A stretch of 64,000 nucleotides of DNA from Desarmillaria ectypa (GCA_030407005.1 JAUDYN010000004.1:4063148-4127147); one strand, 5' to 3'; counted from the first letter of the stretch, positions 35,841-48,898 are shown. Made by a program: numbers and translations. The notes: generated from the sequence alone by a model not told the origin.

Positions 35841-37220
35841 ATGCAACCTTCTCTGCCGCAGGAACTTCTCGACGAGATTATCGATCGTATTCAGGATGAT
35901 ATCCTAACCCTCAGAGCGTGTTCCCTAGCTGCTCGTTCGTTCGTGCCTTCCAGTCGCAAGCACCTTTACTCCCACGTCATAATCTTCCAAGCGGGCGTTG
36001 ACGCGCCCTTGCCTAACAGCTTTGCCGGTAGCAAATTCACCTGCGAATCATTTCACAATTTGCTTCAGGAAGGAATTTGCCCTGTTGCTCCTCTGGTCAA
36101 GTTCCTTAGCGTACAGGACGGTCTAGAGGGAACGCCAGGTTACCTAGTCCACAAAGAGAAAGTTAGACTTCCCGTCATTCTTGATATGCTTCAAAATCTG
36201 GAGCGTGTATCTATCTCCAGTCATCGAGGCTCTCTATCTTGGGATGCCCCAGAAACCCCTATCACATCTTTCCTCAAAACGTTTCGATCTCCGTCACTAA
36301 CATCTCTTGACCTCGATAATCTCACTTTCTCCCGGTTTGAAGGTATTGCACGTATTTTATATGAATGCAGCGACACTGTCAAGCATTTATCTCTCAACTA
36401 CATCACAATATTTTCGAGGGATATTGATGTCCGAGGTCTTACGACCAAATATGATGGTCGTCATCTCCATCTTGAGTCACTTCGACTCGTGGAAGATGAC
36501 CTGGGTCTCTTAGCCAAGTTTGTACTGCACGAGTCCTCTCCATTGAGGATAGATTGCCTTCGAGAGCTTTCTATTTCCTCAAACCGGCATAATCCCATCG
36601 CGGGGCTCCTAGCGGCTACCCGTAATACACTCGAGCATCTCGACTTCTTCATAAACCACAATGGTACGCCAGATCCACATCTGTATGTCAATGTTTTGTT
36701 TGATGCTGAAACAGGGGATATTACCGCGCCTTTTCTCATGGACGACCACAAGCGTCTCAAATCCTTACATGTCGGTGTAGGCCACCAAGTTACGAACTTG
36801 GCCTGGATAGACTCTATCCCACTCAATCCCACGATCGAGACGCTCACCATCGAACTAGTAAACCCCGATGTTTCTGAAAAGTCGTTACTATGGGCGCAGC
36901 TGGACGCCCGCACATCGGGAGTATCATTACGAGAGGTGAACGTAAAACTGCACGGTCTAAGCCGTCCGAGTCGTAATTCCCACTCGTGCGAGCCATATAC
37001 ATGCCGCGACTATGTGGCGTTTGCAGATGGATCTGCTGTACTCGCATTGGTAGAGGAACGGTTGCCCACTCTACGAAGCAAGGTTCGATTGACGGTTCAG
37101 GAAGTAGCGCGTATGTCATGTCCTCTTTTACGGCCCGGCAACGCGAGGCTAACGGTTAATTTATCAGAACGAAGACTGCAAGCTGGGGGGATGTGGTCTC
37201 GGCATCTGGAGTTTGTTTGA
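35841..37220 (+). CDS. F-box/LRR-type protein
   Basis: Single-exon frame giving 459 residues when started at 35841. The F-box begins right at this start (MQPSLPQELLDEIIDRI, then DILTLRACSLAARSF), which is why the ATG at 35724, 39 codons earlier, is not preferred. The remainder has the leucine-spaced helices and strands of fungal F-box/LRR proteins (LTSLDLDNLTF, VKHLSLNYI, HLESLRLVEDDLG, TLEHLDFF, LKSLHVGVG). In this family the F-box binds Skp1 of an SCF ubiquitin ligase and the C-terminal part recruits substrate. It ends with TGA, and there are no frame breaks. It is unrelated at the sequence level to the F-box gene at 25906-27701. Confidence 0.85.
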   Translation: MQPSLPQELLDEIIDRIQDDILTLRACSLAARSFVPSSRKHLYSHVIIFQAGVDAPLPNSFAGSKFTCESFHNLLQEGICPVAPLVKFLSVQDGLEGTPGYLVHKEKVRLPVILDMLQNLERVSISSHRGSLSWDAPETPITSFLKTFRSPSLTSLDLDNLTFSRFEGIARILYECSDTVKHLSLNYITIFSRDIDVRGLTTKYDGRHLHLESLRLVEDDLGLLAKFVLHESSPLRIDCLRELSISSNRHNPIAGLLAATRNTLEHLDFFINHNGTPDPHLYVNVLFDAETGDITAPFLMDDHKRLKSLHVGVGHQVTNLAWIDSIPLNPTIETLTIELVNPDVSEKSLLWAQLDARTSGVSLREVNVKLHGLSRPSRNSHSCEPYTCRDYVAFADGSAVLALVEERLPTLRSKVRLTVQEVARMSCPLLRPGNARLTVNLSERRLQAGGMWSRHLEFV

Positions 37221-39989
37221 CGGGGAGGTCCCACAACGCTCTCCGATTGTATTCTAGGAAGTAAATTGGGCGGTGTTAGGATTTCAACGTTTGAGCATTG
37301 TACCCGATGTATACATTCCATACATAGCGGCGCTGCGAACGTTCATATAGCGACTATTTTCCGAGGTTCTAGTAGCACAGCCGCAGTACGTCTTCTGTTA
37401 CTACGAATTATACAGGTAAATTGGTGTGCGTAAGTGCGACGGCGCACACATGTCCTTTCGGCACCCAGTCCAACGGTGCTGTTGCGTCGAAACCTCGGCG
37501 GAAAATGCTTGAAACTAGTCCAATATACGTCACTTACACAGCCATCAACAGGGCGTCGCGAGGGACCATCATCGATAGCCTCTCAAAATATGATCTAGTG
37601 TGGGGAAGGATCATTGTGATACAACTGGGAATGCATCATGTTCGCCTTTATCACCGCCGGGTACCTCAGTCGCTGGTAGTATACAGCGTAGCTTATAGAG
37701 CACCATTCATTTCGCCAAAGTTTGAAACGTGGGAATTTAGCTAGCATGCATCTGGCCACGTATATTTCTGGCTTGTTATTAACATACATATCATGCGGTC
37801 CAGCCCCCTGTATGAGAACGATACAAGGCGAGTCTGTCACCTTGATCGTAGTCTTCAGTCCAGAAAGTTGGAACTTGTCGAAATTACATCATGGACTTTA
37901 CTCTTAGTTGTTCGCACACACAGAAATGAAACACAAAACCTTGGCTTCCAGAAGAGAGAAAAAATTATTATGAGCTCGAGTGATGATCATAGTTGTTCAC
38001 GATGATGATGGTCGCTTATGCTCCACACGTACTCCGAGGTTTTTCTTTCCGACGGCCTGGCCACGTTGCCAGACGACTGTGGACTTCCATTATGTATATT
38101 CATACCTTTCTGAATTGAATTGTCTGGCAGTCATCACTACCATTAGTAATCACCGCTTCGCACAAAACCAGGCAATCATGATCAAGTACCGAGGTCTGTA
38201 GTATATTATGATGACTCGAAATATTCAGTCGTTTACTAACTTGAATATTAGGGCACAGCTATACAAAGATACGAGCGGTGAGGGGTAAACTACGAATATC
38301 GATGACTGATTTTACATAGTTCCAATCAGAAGCAACGGTAGAATCGCTTGAGTCAATAGTATTCTTTGCCATAGAGATTAATCAATTCAGCTTTCACCTC
38401 TTTGGAGATGCTTGGCAGCCTGCCATGCTGTGAAATGCCTGCGACGTGGTTAGAGTCAATGGAGTTTCGTGTTTTCGATTATTACTGTAAATTCACAGCG
38501 CCGCGTGCAAGCTCTTCCAGTGGAGTACCCTCGCATCAACCACTCGATCACACCAAGTTGATCACCGAAAGATCATTGTTCCTTCTATGGAACCCCCACC
38601 ACCCCGTCAAGCGTACCCGGGCCCGTATCCACTGTAAGAAAACATTCACGTTTAATGAAGAGGATTTATGGTCCCTGGATGGTTCACTTACCCGTGTCAG
38701 GAGGTGCCCTGACCGTGAACTGGTCTGGAACTGATGCGCGAGAACAGTTGGAAAGGCGAGAGTCTTCAAACAATTGCTCTTACTGCTGCAAAGTCGCAAG
38801 TAAAATATACAAGATACGGGTGGTGATTATGACACAAGCTTCACCGGGATCTGGTACTTAGTTCGGTAGAATAATATGATCTATACCTGCAAACCAAAGC
38901 TTTCAGGCCGAACGTTTTCGGCGAAGAACTTGGAGTCGTGAGCCAACAAAGACATGCTATTGTCGAAAGCCCAGAGCGACATTTGATATCGTCCCGCGTT
39001 TCTCAGGTATAAATCCAGATCTCGCGGGACCGGCGCCGATTTGGAATAGCAAGCACCCCCGATTCGGCGTTCAGAGCTCGCTTCCAACGGACATGGATAT
39101 TACCGCAAATCTTACGTTCTAAATTTGATAGCTACTTTTATTGAGCATATGCGAAACCAGAAACGGACCAGCAATGAACTTGAACGATTTAGAGATAGCT
39201 TTGTGTACATTGGCATAGACAGACAAAAGGGTACGGTGGAGCGGGCTTTTGAAGCTCGAGTTATGTCTCAAGGAATAAACGACGCGAGAAGGATGGTATC
39301 AGATGGCGTTTCAGTTCCAGAATATCGTGAGGGCGCGTAAAGCGCATGGAATAGATGCTAGCTCAAAAAAGTGCATAAGTTCCTAAGACTTTTTAGCACA
39401 CGCTCCGGGAGAACAGCGAAGGAACATCCCAAGTCGGTTGATAATCATTTGAAGTCTCCGATGATCGGAGATGTGCTCTTCGAACACATGCCCGAGCGTC
39501 AATTTCGATGCTTTTTGCTTCTAACAGACGCAATTCTTTCCCATTTTACCTCGGATTTTTTCCAAGATATATATCAGTAGCTTTGACAATTATATCGACT
39601 TACCTGATGTGTTTCATTTACAGAAAATAATCATAATTTTTTGCAATGGTGCACCGATCAGATTTGACACTTCCCTGCTAAAATTGACCATTTACACGCT
39701 GGTACGCTTCCGCAGCAGCTGACATTCTTCTAAAAAATCCGAAACTTAGAACAATGCAGGTGTGATATTTAAACTAAACACTCTACCAATTTCCGACGTA
39801 AATTCTCAGAATTGAGGAAACGAGGAACTTTGCACATTCGGATTGACATTTCTGGTCGATCAATAGTATAGCAATCGGAAGTTGAAAGCGTCATCAATCG
39901 GTAAATACACACACCCATCGGATATCGTCTGCAATGACTAGGGAATTTTGAAAAAGATGTAAATCGGAAGACCAGAACAATAAAATCAA
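37221..39989. other. 2.8-kb stretch without a recognised gene
   Basis: Only short frames without recognised motifs on either strand. No repeats or RNA genes were seen before the tRNA at 39990. Confidence 0.4.
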
Positions 39990-40090
39990 GGGCTCAACCG
40001 GGAGTTGAACCCGGGACCTCACACATATGCTCACTAAAGCACCGGATTAGTCATCCCGAAGCGCGAATCATTCTACTAGACCATTGAGCC
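39990..40090 (-). tRNA. tRNA-Pro (anticodon CGG) with a 29-nt intron
   Basis: Minus-strand gene. The 7-bp acceptor stem is GGCTCAA (40090-40084) pairing with TTGAGCC (39997-39991), with discriminator C at 39990. The D arm is TGGTCTAGTAGAATGA, matching the A box. The T arm CCGGGTTCAACTCCCGG contains the B box GGTTCAACTCC. The anticodon loop TTCGGG has CGG at 40058-40056. An intron of 29 nt (40054-40026) lies one base 3' of the anticodon, the canonical site. Its ATCCGG can pair with the anticodon region. After removal the stem CGCGC/GTGTG closes with two G-T pairs and loop base T38. No CCA is encoded, as usual for a eukaryotic nuclear tRNA gene. Confidence 0.9.
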
Positions 40091-41502
40091 ATAAACTTCA
40101 TGTCTGTTGTACGACATGCCAGTACCTGAGTATGTGCTGTGCTCAATTGCGCACATTCTGGCACCTTTTATTGGCCCTGTCTAATGCCCAATTGCAACGC
40201 GTCGTTTGTTACAATCCAACTGTCATCCTGTTTTTAGAATCTCTTACAATATTTATCACTGTTTGAACGCTTCCAATGCTCCCATTCCCATTCCCGTCCA
40301 TGATCACTTTGGGTTACACATGTTCAAACGAAAAGTACACGAAAACTTTCTCGCCGTACGGTTGGACCATTCACACGTAAACTACCAAGTGTATTCTACC
40401 GACGCAAACTTTATAATTTATATTTAAAGCCTCCCGTGCGTGTAGTTCCGTAAGCTTGGCTTGCTCACACGGGTCACGGCATAATGAATGGCTTCCGAGT
40501 CTCGTCACCCTGTCGATCATTACCTTCCACCATCTGCGGTAGGCCTGAGCCACAACATTTATCCGCCCCGTGCAGCTCGCCCAACCCAGAAATAGCCTGT
40601 CCAAGCTGGTTCACTTGCAATCTTCGCATCCGAACCTGGCGAGGAGGGAGGAGGGAGGACCCACCCCTCCTCAATCGAGGTCAGGATTCTTTTGTCTTTC
40701 TTTCATTTCCCAGGGTTTCGGGCTACGAGAGAAGGTGGCTGCTTGGCTGGCATCCTTGGGAATGTAGCTGGACTGCGTGGCACTATGTCAGCCTCCTCCA
40801 CACCTCGGTTCGGTGGTACTCTCCCCCAAGGGATAGCCCTCACCCTCGCATTTACGCAACCCATGTCGAGAGAAATAGTGTGTTCGCTGTCATGATGAGT
40901 TAGACGTTCTAGACATGGCTTGATGTGGCGGTGATTTTCGATCCGTTCAATTATCCCATTGCTTCCCTGGACCTCGCTTTATCACACTCACAAGATCTAG
41001 ACGCGACATAGTCGGCTGCGTAAATTAGTTCCTCGGGTTCTATTTCACGGTGGTGACGAATCCCTTCGTCTTTTTGGGATAGCTGTTAGGTTTTACTAGG
41101 GACTATATATATGCTCCGAAGAGCCAGAGTGGGGTTGTTTGCTTTCTAAGGCTTTAGTAGAGCTCGCCAGAGTCGAAATGAAATCATGAAATGTATCGAA
41201 CAGATATAAAAGTACCGTATTTGTGAAAAAGGCCCGCTTACTTTCTCATAATATGAAAGACCGTTAAGAGAGATAGACAATACCGGGTATCTCAGAGGAT
41301 TAAAGCTCATACCAGGCGACGAAAGAACGAAGAAGGCGTCGAAATTGCCACTTCTCGATACCAAATCGTTGAAAACTGCGAATAGCCCCAGCAAATGGAA
41401 CGACAAAAATATCAATATCAATTAGATTTTCAAGCAACTCCACGTGTGCACATGTTGCGAAAAAAAAGTAATAATACATAGTCCCTATAAGTGCGAAGAG
41501 TA
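40091..41502. other. Stretch without a recognised gene
   Basis: An open stretch of 139 codons at 40484-40903 on the plus strand has a Pro/Arg/Trp-rich composition and overlapping minus-strand frames of equal quality. I see no reason to call a gene. The right end is the 3' flank of the secreted glycoprotein gene. Confidence 0.4.
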
Positions 41503-43020
41503 TCAAAGTACTATAACAGCTCCGACCAACGAGAAGAGCACAGCAGTACCCATCGAATACACGTATCTATCCCATCCATCCATGGACCTTACCAAAGAGA
41601 ACGCTGCGGAAGATTGCGTCGCAGTAGCTGAGACTTGTGCTTTTGCCGTTGTCGCGCCTGTTCCCGCAGCGGATGCCTGACCACAGACGGGTAAACATCC
41701 TATTTTCATTTCAGAAATGTCAGCTTTCTCACCGTTTGAGTGGTCACAGAATTACGGGAAGATGTAGTAGTGGCAGCGCTGCCGAGAGCAGTGACGGTGG
41801 TGCACTGCGAGGATGAGGGGATTGGGTGGGGAGGAGGCGTTGCGCCTTGACCCTGCTGGAACGTCGACCCATCATACACACCCATGGGCTTATGGAGGGT
41901 ATATCAATACTAATAGGAACGGAGCCTCGAACACAAACGTACGAGACCACTATCACCCTGGCACGATTCAAATACTCCAGAGCTGTAGTTGGCGGGCATA
42001 TTCCATGCACAACCCATCACGTCATAGATGTGTTGACCTGAAACCACGGTTAGAAATAGCAAAACACGAACGGGGCAAGGATACCCACACCACCCTGGCG
42101 CATTGTTACCAGCAGGATTACATGCCCGGAAACAGAATTGGTCGGCGGACATGAAGCTCTACACTTTCCGTCAGTAGATGCCTGCGAAAGTAGAATGATA
42201 ACCCACCGTCCACTCATGTATCTGCTGAAGCTCTCCAAACGCTGACGAAAAGACTAGTCCACCAATAGGATTACCTGCACGCTGTCAGAAAAAATCCCCA
42301 AGAGGTTATGAGTCTATTCACATACCATTTCCATCTGCTCCATGAGGATCCAGCTCTCCTCCGCTGTCGCCGGCTGGAACATTCATTTTTGTGAAATCTC
42401 CAACACCTGTAACTTGGACCTGTGATATCCATAAGGATCAGTACACGATTACTCCCCTATAATCTTGACTCACAAAATCTGGTGTTTTAACGAAATGAGC
42501 GCCGGCGATAACGCCAGCCGGAATCGTGCGAGTACCATAACCCGGCTACGTGATGATCAGAATCAACTCAAGTATGTGAATTGAATAGTATATACCTTTA
42601 GACACCATGAGACTTCAATACGCTGGACGATGTGAATAAGCCCTAGTTAAGAAAGTGTAAAGTTCGTAAAACCCACCTCGGTTTCTCCGATTCCGGAGTT
42701 TGGGCCGGGTTCGGGGGGACTCCAGAGACAGCTGCATGTGATTGAGATAGGGATGTACCGCAGTATGGTGGCGACTTACAAGTCATCGATACCATTAACT
42801 GCAAAATATTTAACGGGACCCTTGTTTATGTAAGAAAAGTCCACGTACTGTAGGCATTTTGACAGTTTGACTTTTGGTCGTTTGTTGTCCCGCACTTGTT
42901 AGTACCGGTCTGACCCTGTTCGGAAGTTGCTGGTGCGTTGCTCGGTAGGTAGGTCGCAGTGTATTGAGCGTAAGCGACACCAGCGAACGAGGAGAGAAGA
43001 GCAACTCGAGAAACCATCAT
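41503..43020 (-). CDS. Macrophage-activating-glycoprotein-like secreted protein, probably GPI-anchored
   Basis: Eleven exons join in phase to 333 residues: 43020-42849, 42798-42780, 42731-42677, 42622-42596, 42545-42474, 42419-42326, 42274-42207, 42158-42089, 42037-41943, 41888-41733 and 41676-41503. Exon 2 is only 19 nt. The product starts with a clear signal peptide (residues 1-19, VALLSSFAGVAYA). The conserved body includes NGIDDFCLW, GTRTIPAGVIAGAHFV, GDSGGELDPHGADGNGNPIG, SSAFGELQQIHEWTSFMS, FCFRACNP and WCQHIYDVMGCAWNMPANY, rich in paired Cys. A Ser/Thr/Ala-rich tail and a terminal hydrophobic helix (AVLFSLVGAVIVL) suggest a GPI anchor or membrane tether. The body matches the Agaricomycete family annotated as macrophage-activating glycoprotein; its role in the fungus is not established, probably in the cell wall. 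The frame is fully intact. A second in-frame ATG follows the first. Confidence 0.85.
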
Positions 43021-45682
43021 GAATGTGAATGTATGTGTGTGTGAGTGGGACTGAAGGTTAAGTTTCCTTCGTCACCGCACTCAGGTATAAGTAGGGGAAC
43101 GCCATACCGGAAACATCGACATTGTCTGTGTACGATCGAAACCTCGTTAAGACATCTCCACTAGTGTTGACGAAGCGGACGCAGATCGACGATCGTACCT
43201 CAGACAGAAAAAAGACACCGGTGTGCAGCTAGACACTGTCAGGCGCCCTTGAAGATATTGCAAGATCCTTGCCAGTAGTGTATTGGATGCTGTACACAAT
43301 AGTGAGCCTAGTCCATTTTTGTAGTACAGCGATCAACTAAAACCTACGAGTCCTGGAGGCGGTACGTGCAATTTTTCCTTTTCAAACCCGCTCGTACGGG
43401 CTTAGAGATGCGTAGCACGCTCGACAATGCGGCATGTCATAGACAGCAGGTTGATAGATGGAGCCTTCGCGTGCAATTAAGTTTCAGATCTGGAGTCGGT
43501 GGGGGGCAACGAGACATGAGGGGGAAAAAAGAGAGACTATCATAGTGAATCAACATACGAGACACGAGTTTCCTATGATTTCGAGAATAGGGTACCTGAG
43601 GACAAAACTCCGCGTAGGCAGCGCTTTCAGACCGTTCACACCAGGGAGAAGTTTAGTCAAGGCCAATGCAATATCGATGATTCACGTTTCATCTTACAGA
43701 TAAGGATACTAAAGGTAAGAATCTAGAAGGTTCGATACTAATGGACGCACCAGTGGAGAAAGTAAGGTCATGGGCGTAAGGTTGATGCTCTAAGAATATC
43801 TCGGTATCAGTATGGTCTAGGGCCGATTCCCATCTGCCATCCGCTTATGACCTGATAGTGAGAGGAGTTGATCACGCATACATCCAGCAACGGATTCTGA
43901 AAATGAGTGAGAACCGTCCAACGAGTATGGATGGACGGGTAACGCACGAGGGGTCTACTGTACACCAAGATATCTGTCCACAGGCGCCTTGGAAATAATT
44001 GCTCATGCTCCTTTTCCATCGTCAGGGTGAGTCAACATTGACAGTCGTATATCGACCAACGATGAACGGGTGCGCATATAGTCGAGTACAACCTAGAAGA
44101 TATAGGATGAGAAAATGTGAACGAGCAGAGGGATCTAATCCATCAATGCTGCGCTCAGCGGTTGGTGGTTTTCGCAATAGTGTATCTGGATTGCGACACA
44201 CAAGTTCTGTCGTTATCATCGTGTGTGCATCAAAGCGCTGGCCTACTTGTGTGCAAACGGAGCGACTCTAGTTCCTCTGGGAGGAGAAGATCTGTCGGTA
44301 CACGCCCTTCCTGACAGAAAGAAGAAAAACGACATTGTCTCGACGCGTCGATGAAGACACCGAAAAGGCGCATATACCCAGCTCTTCTGGGGCAAATCTG
44401 TGAGAAAAGAAGGAGGTATCGAAGAGAAGAAGAAGCTAACGCACCCGGCGTGGTTATCGACAGCTCATTCCATGACGGACTTCCTGGAAAGGTGCTCTTA
44501 TCGCTGTGCGATAACGCTCCCTCCGACCGTCGGAGACGTATCCTAGGGTCGACAAAATAAACTGGAGAGTTCATTATTGAATTCATCGCATGCCATCTTT
44601 ATTTCAGCATACTCGCGCAGCTGCGAAAGAGAATAAAAGCGGGATACGGGCGATGATGAGGGTTAGGGTCAAAGGTAGCTGTGACCAAACAAACAAACAA
44701 AGCATCTCTTCCTCTTACTCTCATCACATATCCGTGTCATTCAATTCCCTTTTCCCGACGCGTCCTTACCCTGCGCTAACTATTATTGTCGTCGACCACA
44801 TTGCCTGAGAAGGTTAGCATCTGTTGACAATAATTGGCAGTCCGCGATAACGAGGTGCCGAAATGCTCTCCTAGATCGCACAGAGAAGCCAGCCTTTGCG
44901 ATATGGATCCAGGATATCCACTACAGTTGGGCTATTATACGCCTGTCTCTTGTATGCTAACTGACAGGCGCTGCATAGTTCCTCCGGTATTCTAAGCTCC
45001 TACCCACTGCTCTGGAACAAAGGCTTTATCAGAACTTCCAACTTCGAAGAACCTTGGAATGCTCTGTTACTCTGTGGCAATTCAGGGCGCCAATCGCTCC
45101 TAGATCGGAGATAGAAGGCCGAAGGCCAGGAGGATTTGTATGGACTGAAATAGCATGTGCGTTGAGTCTATTTTTATCTCGCTTGCGTTGATCTTTTTTA
45201 CGTCCATTTTGGCAGACTCTTCCATGCATAGAAATGTTCAAATGGCACTATCCTCGACTGGACAAGTTCCATGTATTCGTCGCAGCATCCTGAAGCGGGT
45301 CTTATACACTGCCTTGTACTGTACAGCAGATACGAAGTCACCGGCCTCGATGTGACCGGCCTGAGGTATCGGACGCGTCGAAAAGCTCTTCCCATGAATA
45401 CAGTTCGCGACAAATGGAGGTCAATTTTCTTCGTTGCTATCATATCGCACTCCCAGGTCAATCTTCATGTCCGGCTCTCGCGCTGCATCTTCTGAATTCC
45501 GGAACTCTTCCATCGACTACCACGGCATGCTGTACTGCGTGAATTTTGCCAGCAAACCATGGTAGATAACGGTGAGTGATTCGTGCTTCGATGCCCGAGT
45601 CGAATGATGTAATTTTTTTTTCCATCAGTGATACTAAAAAGGGGCCCTGGCCCAGCAGTTCCCGCCATCCTTTTCAACAACC
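43021..45682. other. 2.7-kb stretch without a recognised gene
   Basis: Contains the upstream regions of the glycoprotein gene (minus) and the transporter gene (plus). Short frames on both strands, for example 44230-44586, have no recognised motif. Confidence 0.4.
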
Positions 45683-48600
45683 ATGATGAGCTCTCCGTAC
45701 CCTAGACCTATGGGTGATGAAGAGTCGGTAAGTCATGGCGGAAACGAGACATCCCGACAAGACCTTGAAGCTGCGTCTTTTCGTCGGGCCATGGGCCGCC
45801 TGCTCAATGGCGACCGAGACGAGTGTCGTTCTTTGCGATGGAGGGAGGATGGCAACGACGAGCCGACGGAGAGACCGCCGGTGCCCACAGTTTTGCCGTC
45901 CCCAGATACCTACTCGACACCATTGCCAACTCTTTCCATCGTTGTGTTGTCCATTGTACGTCTCTTCCCGCTTGCTGTCTCCATTCTTGCTGACAAGGAG
46001 TATCACAGACGATGTTAGGAGAATTCTTGTTGGCGAACGTCTCGACACCCTTCTTGTTGTTTATGGTCAAAGGTCAGTGCCCTAGCTCTTGTCGTCGAGT
46101 CGCACTCAAGCAGGAGTAGATTTTGGCGTTTTAGCCGATGATGCCGAGGTCGCATTCTGGACTGGCATACTAGGTATTCCATCGACCTATCGGCCAGTCT
46201 GGCCGTCTGATGCCTCTCAATAGTGTCAACCTTCTTCTTGACGCAGTTTGCGACTTCGCTTCTTTGGGTATGTCCATCCAGCCATTTCATTCTGCCACAT
46301 TCTCACAATCCTTCCAACTACAGGCCACTTTGGCTGACAAGTATGGATGTCGTATGGTATTGGTCGTATGTCTATTCGGCGGCTCCGTCACATGCACCAT
46401 CTTTGGACTATGCAAAAATATCGAACAAGCCATGGCTGTACGTTTATTGCAAGGTATATTTGGTGGGGCTGTCGGAGTCGCAAGGGGTGCGGTGGCATCT
46501 ATCACTGACGAAAGCAACTCGGGAAGAGCTTATGCAATCTTGGGGTATCTTGATTTCTCTTAGATCTTGTCCATCATACTGAAAAATTTGTCAGGTTCTG
46601 TTGGGGATTCGGAGGTGTCGCTGGTGCGATCGTTGGCGGGTTTTGTTAGTCACTTTGTTACGGTGCTCTGATCGTATGACTTATGTTTTTCTTTTTTTTT
46701 TTTTCCAGTTGAAAGTCCCGCCACAAAATGGCCTGGAGCTTTCGGCTCCGAATCTGTCTTCGCTCTATACCCGTACCTCCTGCCATGTGCAGTTGCTGCA
46801 TCCATCACATTCGTCGGTAAGATCTCAGTGTCGTTTGCTTGAGCTTTGTTCAACCTCTGGGATAGGTTCGATTATGGCCTGTTTTCTCGGACGAGACGGA
46901 GGCCCTGCAACCATCGCCGCTTTTTCGGAGCCTGAGAAAAATAGAGACATGCCTTCTCCTATCCCGGAAGAAGAGTCTCTTACAGCCAGTCCGAACGCAG
47001 ACGACCACGTACCCCCTCACACGTTCACTGGATCTCTGAGCAAGACTCTAACACAGAAGCTGTCCGGCTACTTATCATCGACGCGTGGACAGGATACGGC
47101 AGATACTAGTACCGGGCCGAAACCCGGACCTTCTGTGTCTGCCGCATTACCGATACTTAGGTCGAACACGTTCTCGAAGACGAGCCGAACCACCGGGTAT
47201 GGGACTTTTACTAGCAAATATGGTCAAAGCTTTGGGACAAGACGGGAAAGCATCACAAGTTCTATCCTACCTTCCTCGAACGTCAAACCAAGGAGAGGCA
47301 GCGATGTCAGTATCGCTCACCGTATGGTCATGGCCAACGAAAACACAGTCAACAACATCGCTGATCTTTGGGTCGCAGCGGCGATGAACGCGGATAACGA
47401 AGACGGAGGAGATCAGACAGACGACGATTTGTCTGATGACGATTCAATGGATGCCTTTCGGGGACGCCGGTATTCTAGAAGTAATACCGGCTCTCCGATT
47501 TCTCGCCGTTCAATTTCACTGCAAAACGGGGGCGGCACGCCTACTCTTCGACCTGTGCCTCTCGGCGCTTCTCCGCATCCGCAGTCAAGGCGTCTCCGCC
47601 AGGCCTCACTTGCCCCGTCGGTGGACACGGTGACGAGAGGGATGCCTTCGATATATGCCAATACGGGTGTCGAGTCGTCACCTGCGCCGGCGGCCCCATC
47701 GATGTTATTCCGCTCGGATACGCTGATGTCCAATTCTGATGCGCTCACGACCATTTTGGAGGCGCGAAAATCTCAGGTCAAGCTTGACCGACCTCCCTCG
47801 ATGTGGTCAAAGTTGCCAGGTTTGATCATCCTGCAGTATGGATTACTCGCACTGCATACGACAACCCACGATCAAATATTTATGTCTTATCTCGTAACGT
47901 TTGTCGATTTTTCCATATTATGCCTTTACCTTCCTTCCATTGCTGAAATTTTGCTTTTTTAGAGATTATGATTCTGGCGGTCTCAATCTCAGCGCCGGCG
48001 GTTTTGCGCAAATCAGTTGAGAAGCTCCCGTTTGACTAGGTATAACGATGCCAATCCTGACCCATTCTCGCAGTTGCCATAATGTGCATCTTTCAAATTG
48101 TGTATCAGTTCTATCTGTATCCGTGCGTTTTGTGTGCCTTTCTCTTGCGAGTTGAAGACTTATTTGGAACTGTGATTGGTCTAGTAACCTTGGGCACGTC
48201 TTGCTGTCAGCGCTTATCTGTGACTGATTGAGGCTGACATCCTGCTGTAGGCCACCTCGTGGAAGGCTCTCGCATTTAGCCATGTTCCGGCTTGGCTCGT
48301 TTTTGTTCATACCATCGTATTTGATGGTGGTACTGTTCCGTGTCCCTTTTGCTAGTGCAGATAGTGATGGCGGTTTTGTGTTAATGACCGGTGAGTGTAT
48401 TCCTTGCCCTTCCTGAAGCCTATGATTCCTCATCAGCGGATGTAATATTCTCCCAGCTCTCGCTGTCATCACGTATGTCTTCTTCGTCTTGTCAAACCTG
48501 GAGCTTTGCCCTAACCGATCGTAACACAGCGCCGTCAGGTTTTGCGGAGTGACGTTTGCTTTTACTTCAGTGGCGATCCTTTTGAATTACAGTGAGTGAT

Positions 48601-48898
48601 GCTCTGATGTCCCAGCATGTACATAATTTCTCATAATGGTTGTCACAAGTGTCTCCGCCCGAAGCAGTTGCCTACGCCAACGGAGTGGCGCAAAGTATTG
48701 TCAGTCTTGCCAGATGTTTTGGCCCTGTCTTGGGTGGTTACGTAGGTTTTATCCGCCTCTCGTTATTGCAGAGATTGACGATAGTTCTAGCTGTGGTCCG
48801 TCAGTATAGACGGCAACCCAAGTGGATATCCGCTCGGATTCATCGCAATCGGAGCAGTTTGTGCGATGGCGGTTTTGCATAGTTTCCTTATTCGATGA
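45683..48898 (+). CDS. Major facilitator superfamily transporter, 15 exons
   Basis: Integral membrane transporter. Exons 45683-45955, 46009-46072, 46114-46173, 46224-46267, 46324-46544, 46595-46644, 46709-46816, 46866-47898, 47963-48015, 48074-48122, 48251-48390, 48457-48472, 48530-48591, 48650-48741 and 48791-48898 join in phase to 790 residues. TM1 is near LPTLSIVVLSITMLGEFLL. The loop 2-3 signature is LADKYGCRMVLVV, and LLQGIFGGAVGVARGAVASI is motif C-like. The C-terminal half restarts at LPGLIILQYGLLAL and includes LVTDYDSGGLNL, FYLYPPPRGRLSHLAMFR and SPPEAVAYANGVAQSI. A Ser-rich, acidic cytosolic loop of about 300 residues separates the two six-helix halves. Exon 12 is 16 nt. The pattern resembles fungal zinc-induced-facilitator-like/multidrug MFS proteins with enlarged central loops. 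The substrate is unknown. There is no disruption. Confidence 0.9.

Noticed and set aside
40484..40903. A 139-codon plus-strand open frame
   Set aside because: Composition rich in Pro, Arg, Trp and Cys, equally long frames on the other strand, and no motif or promoter support.
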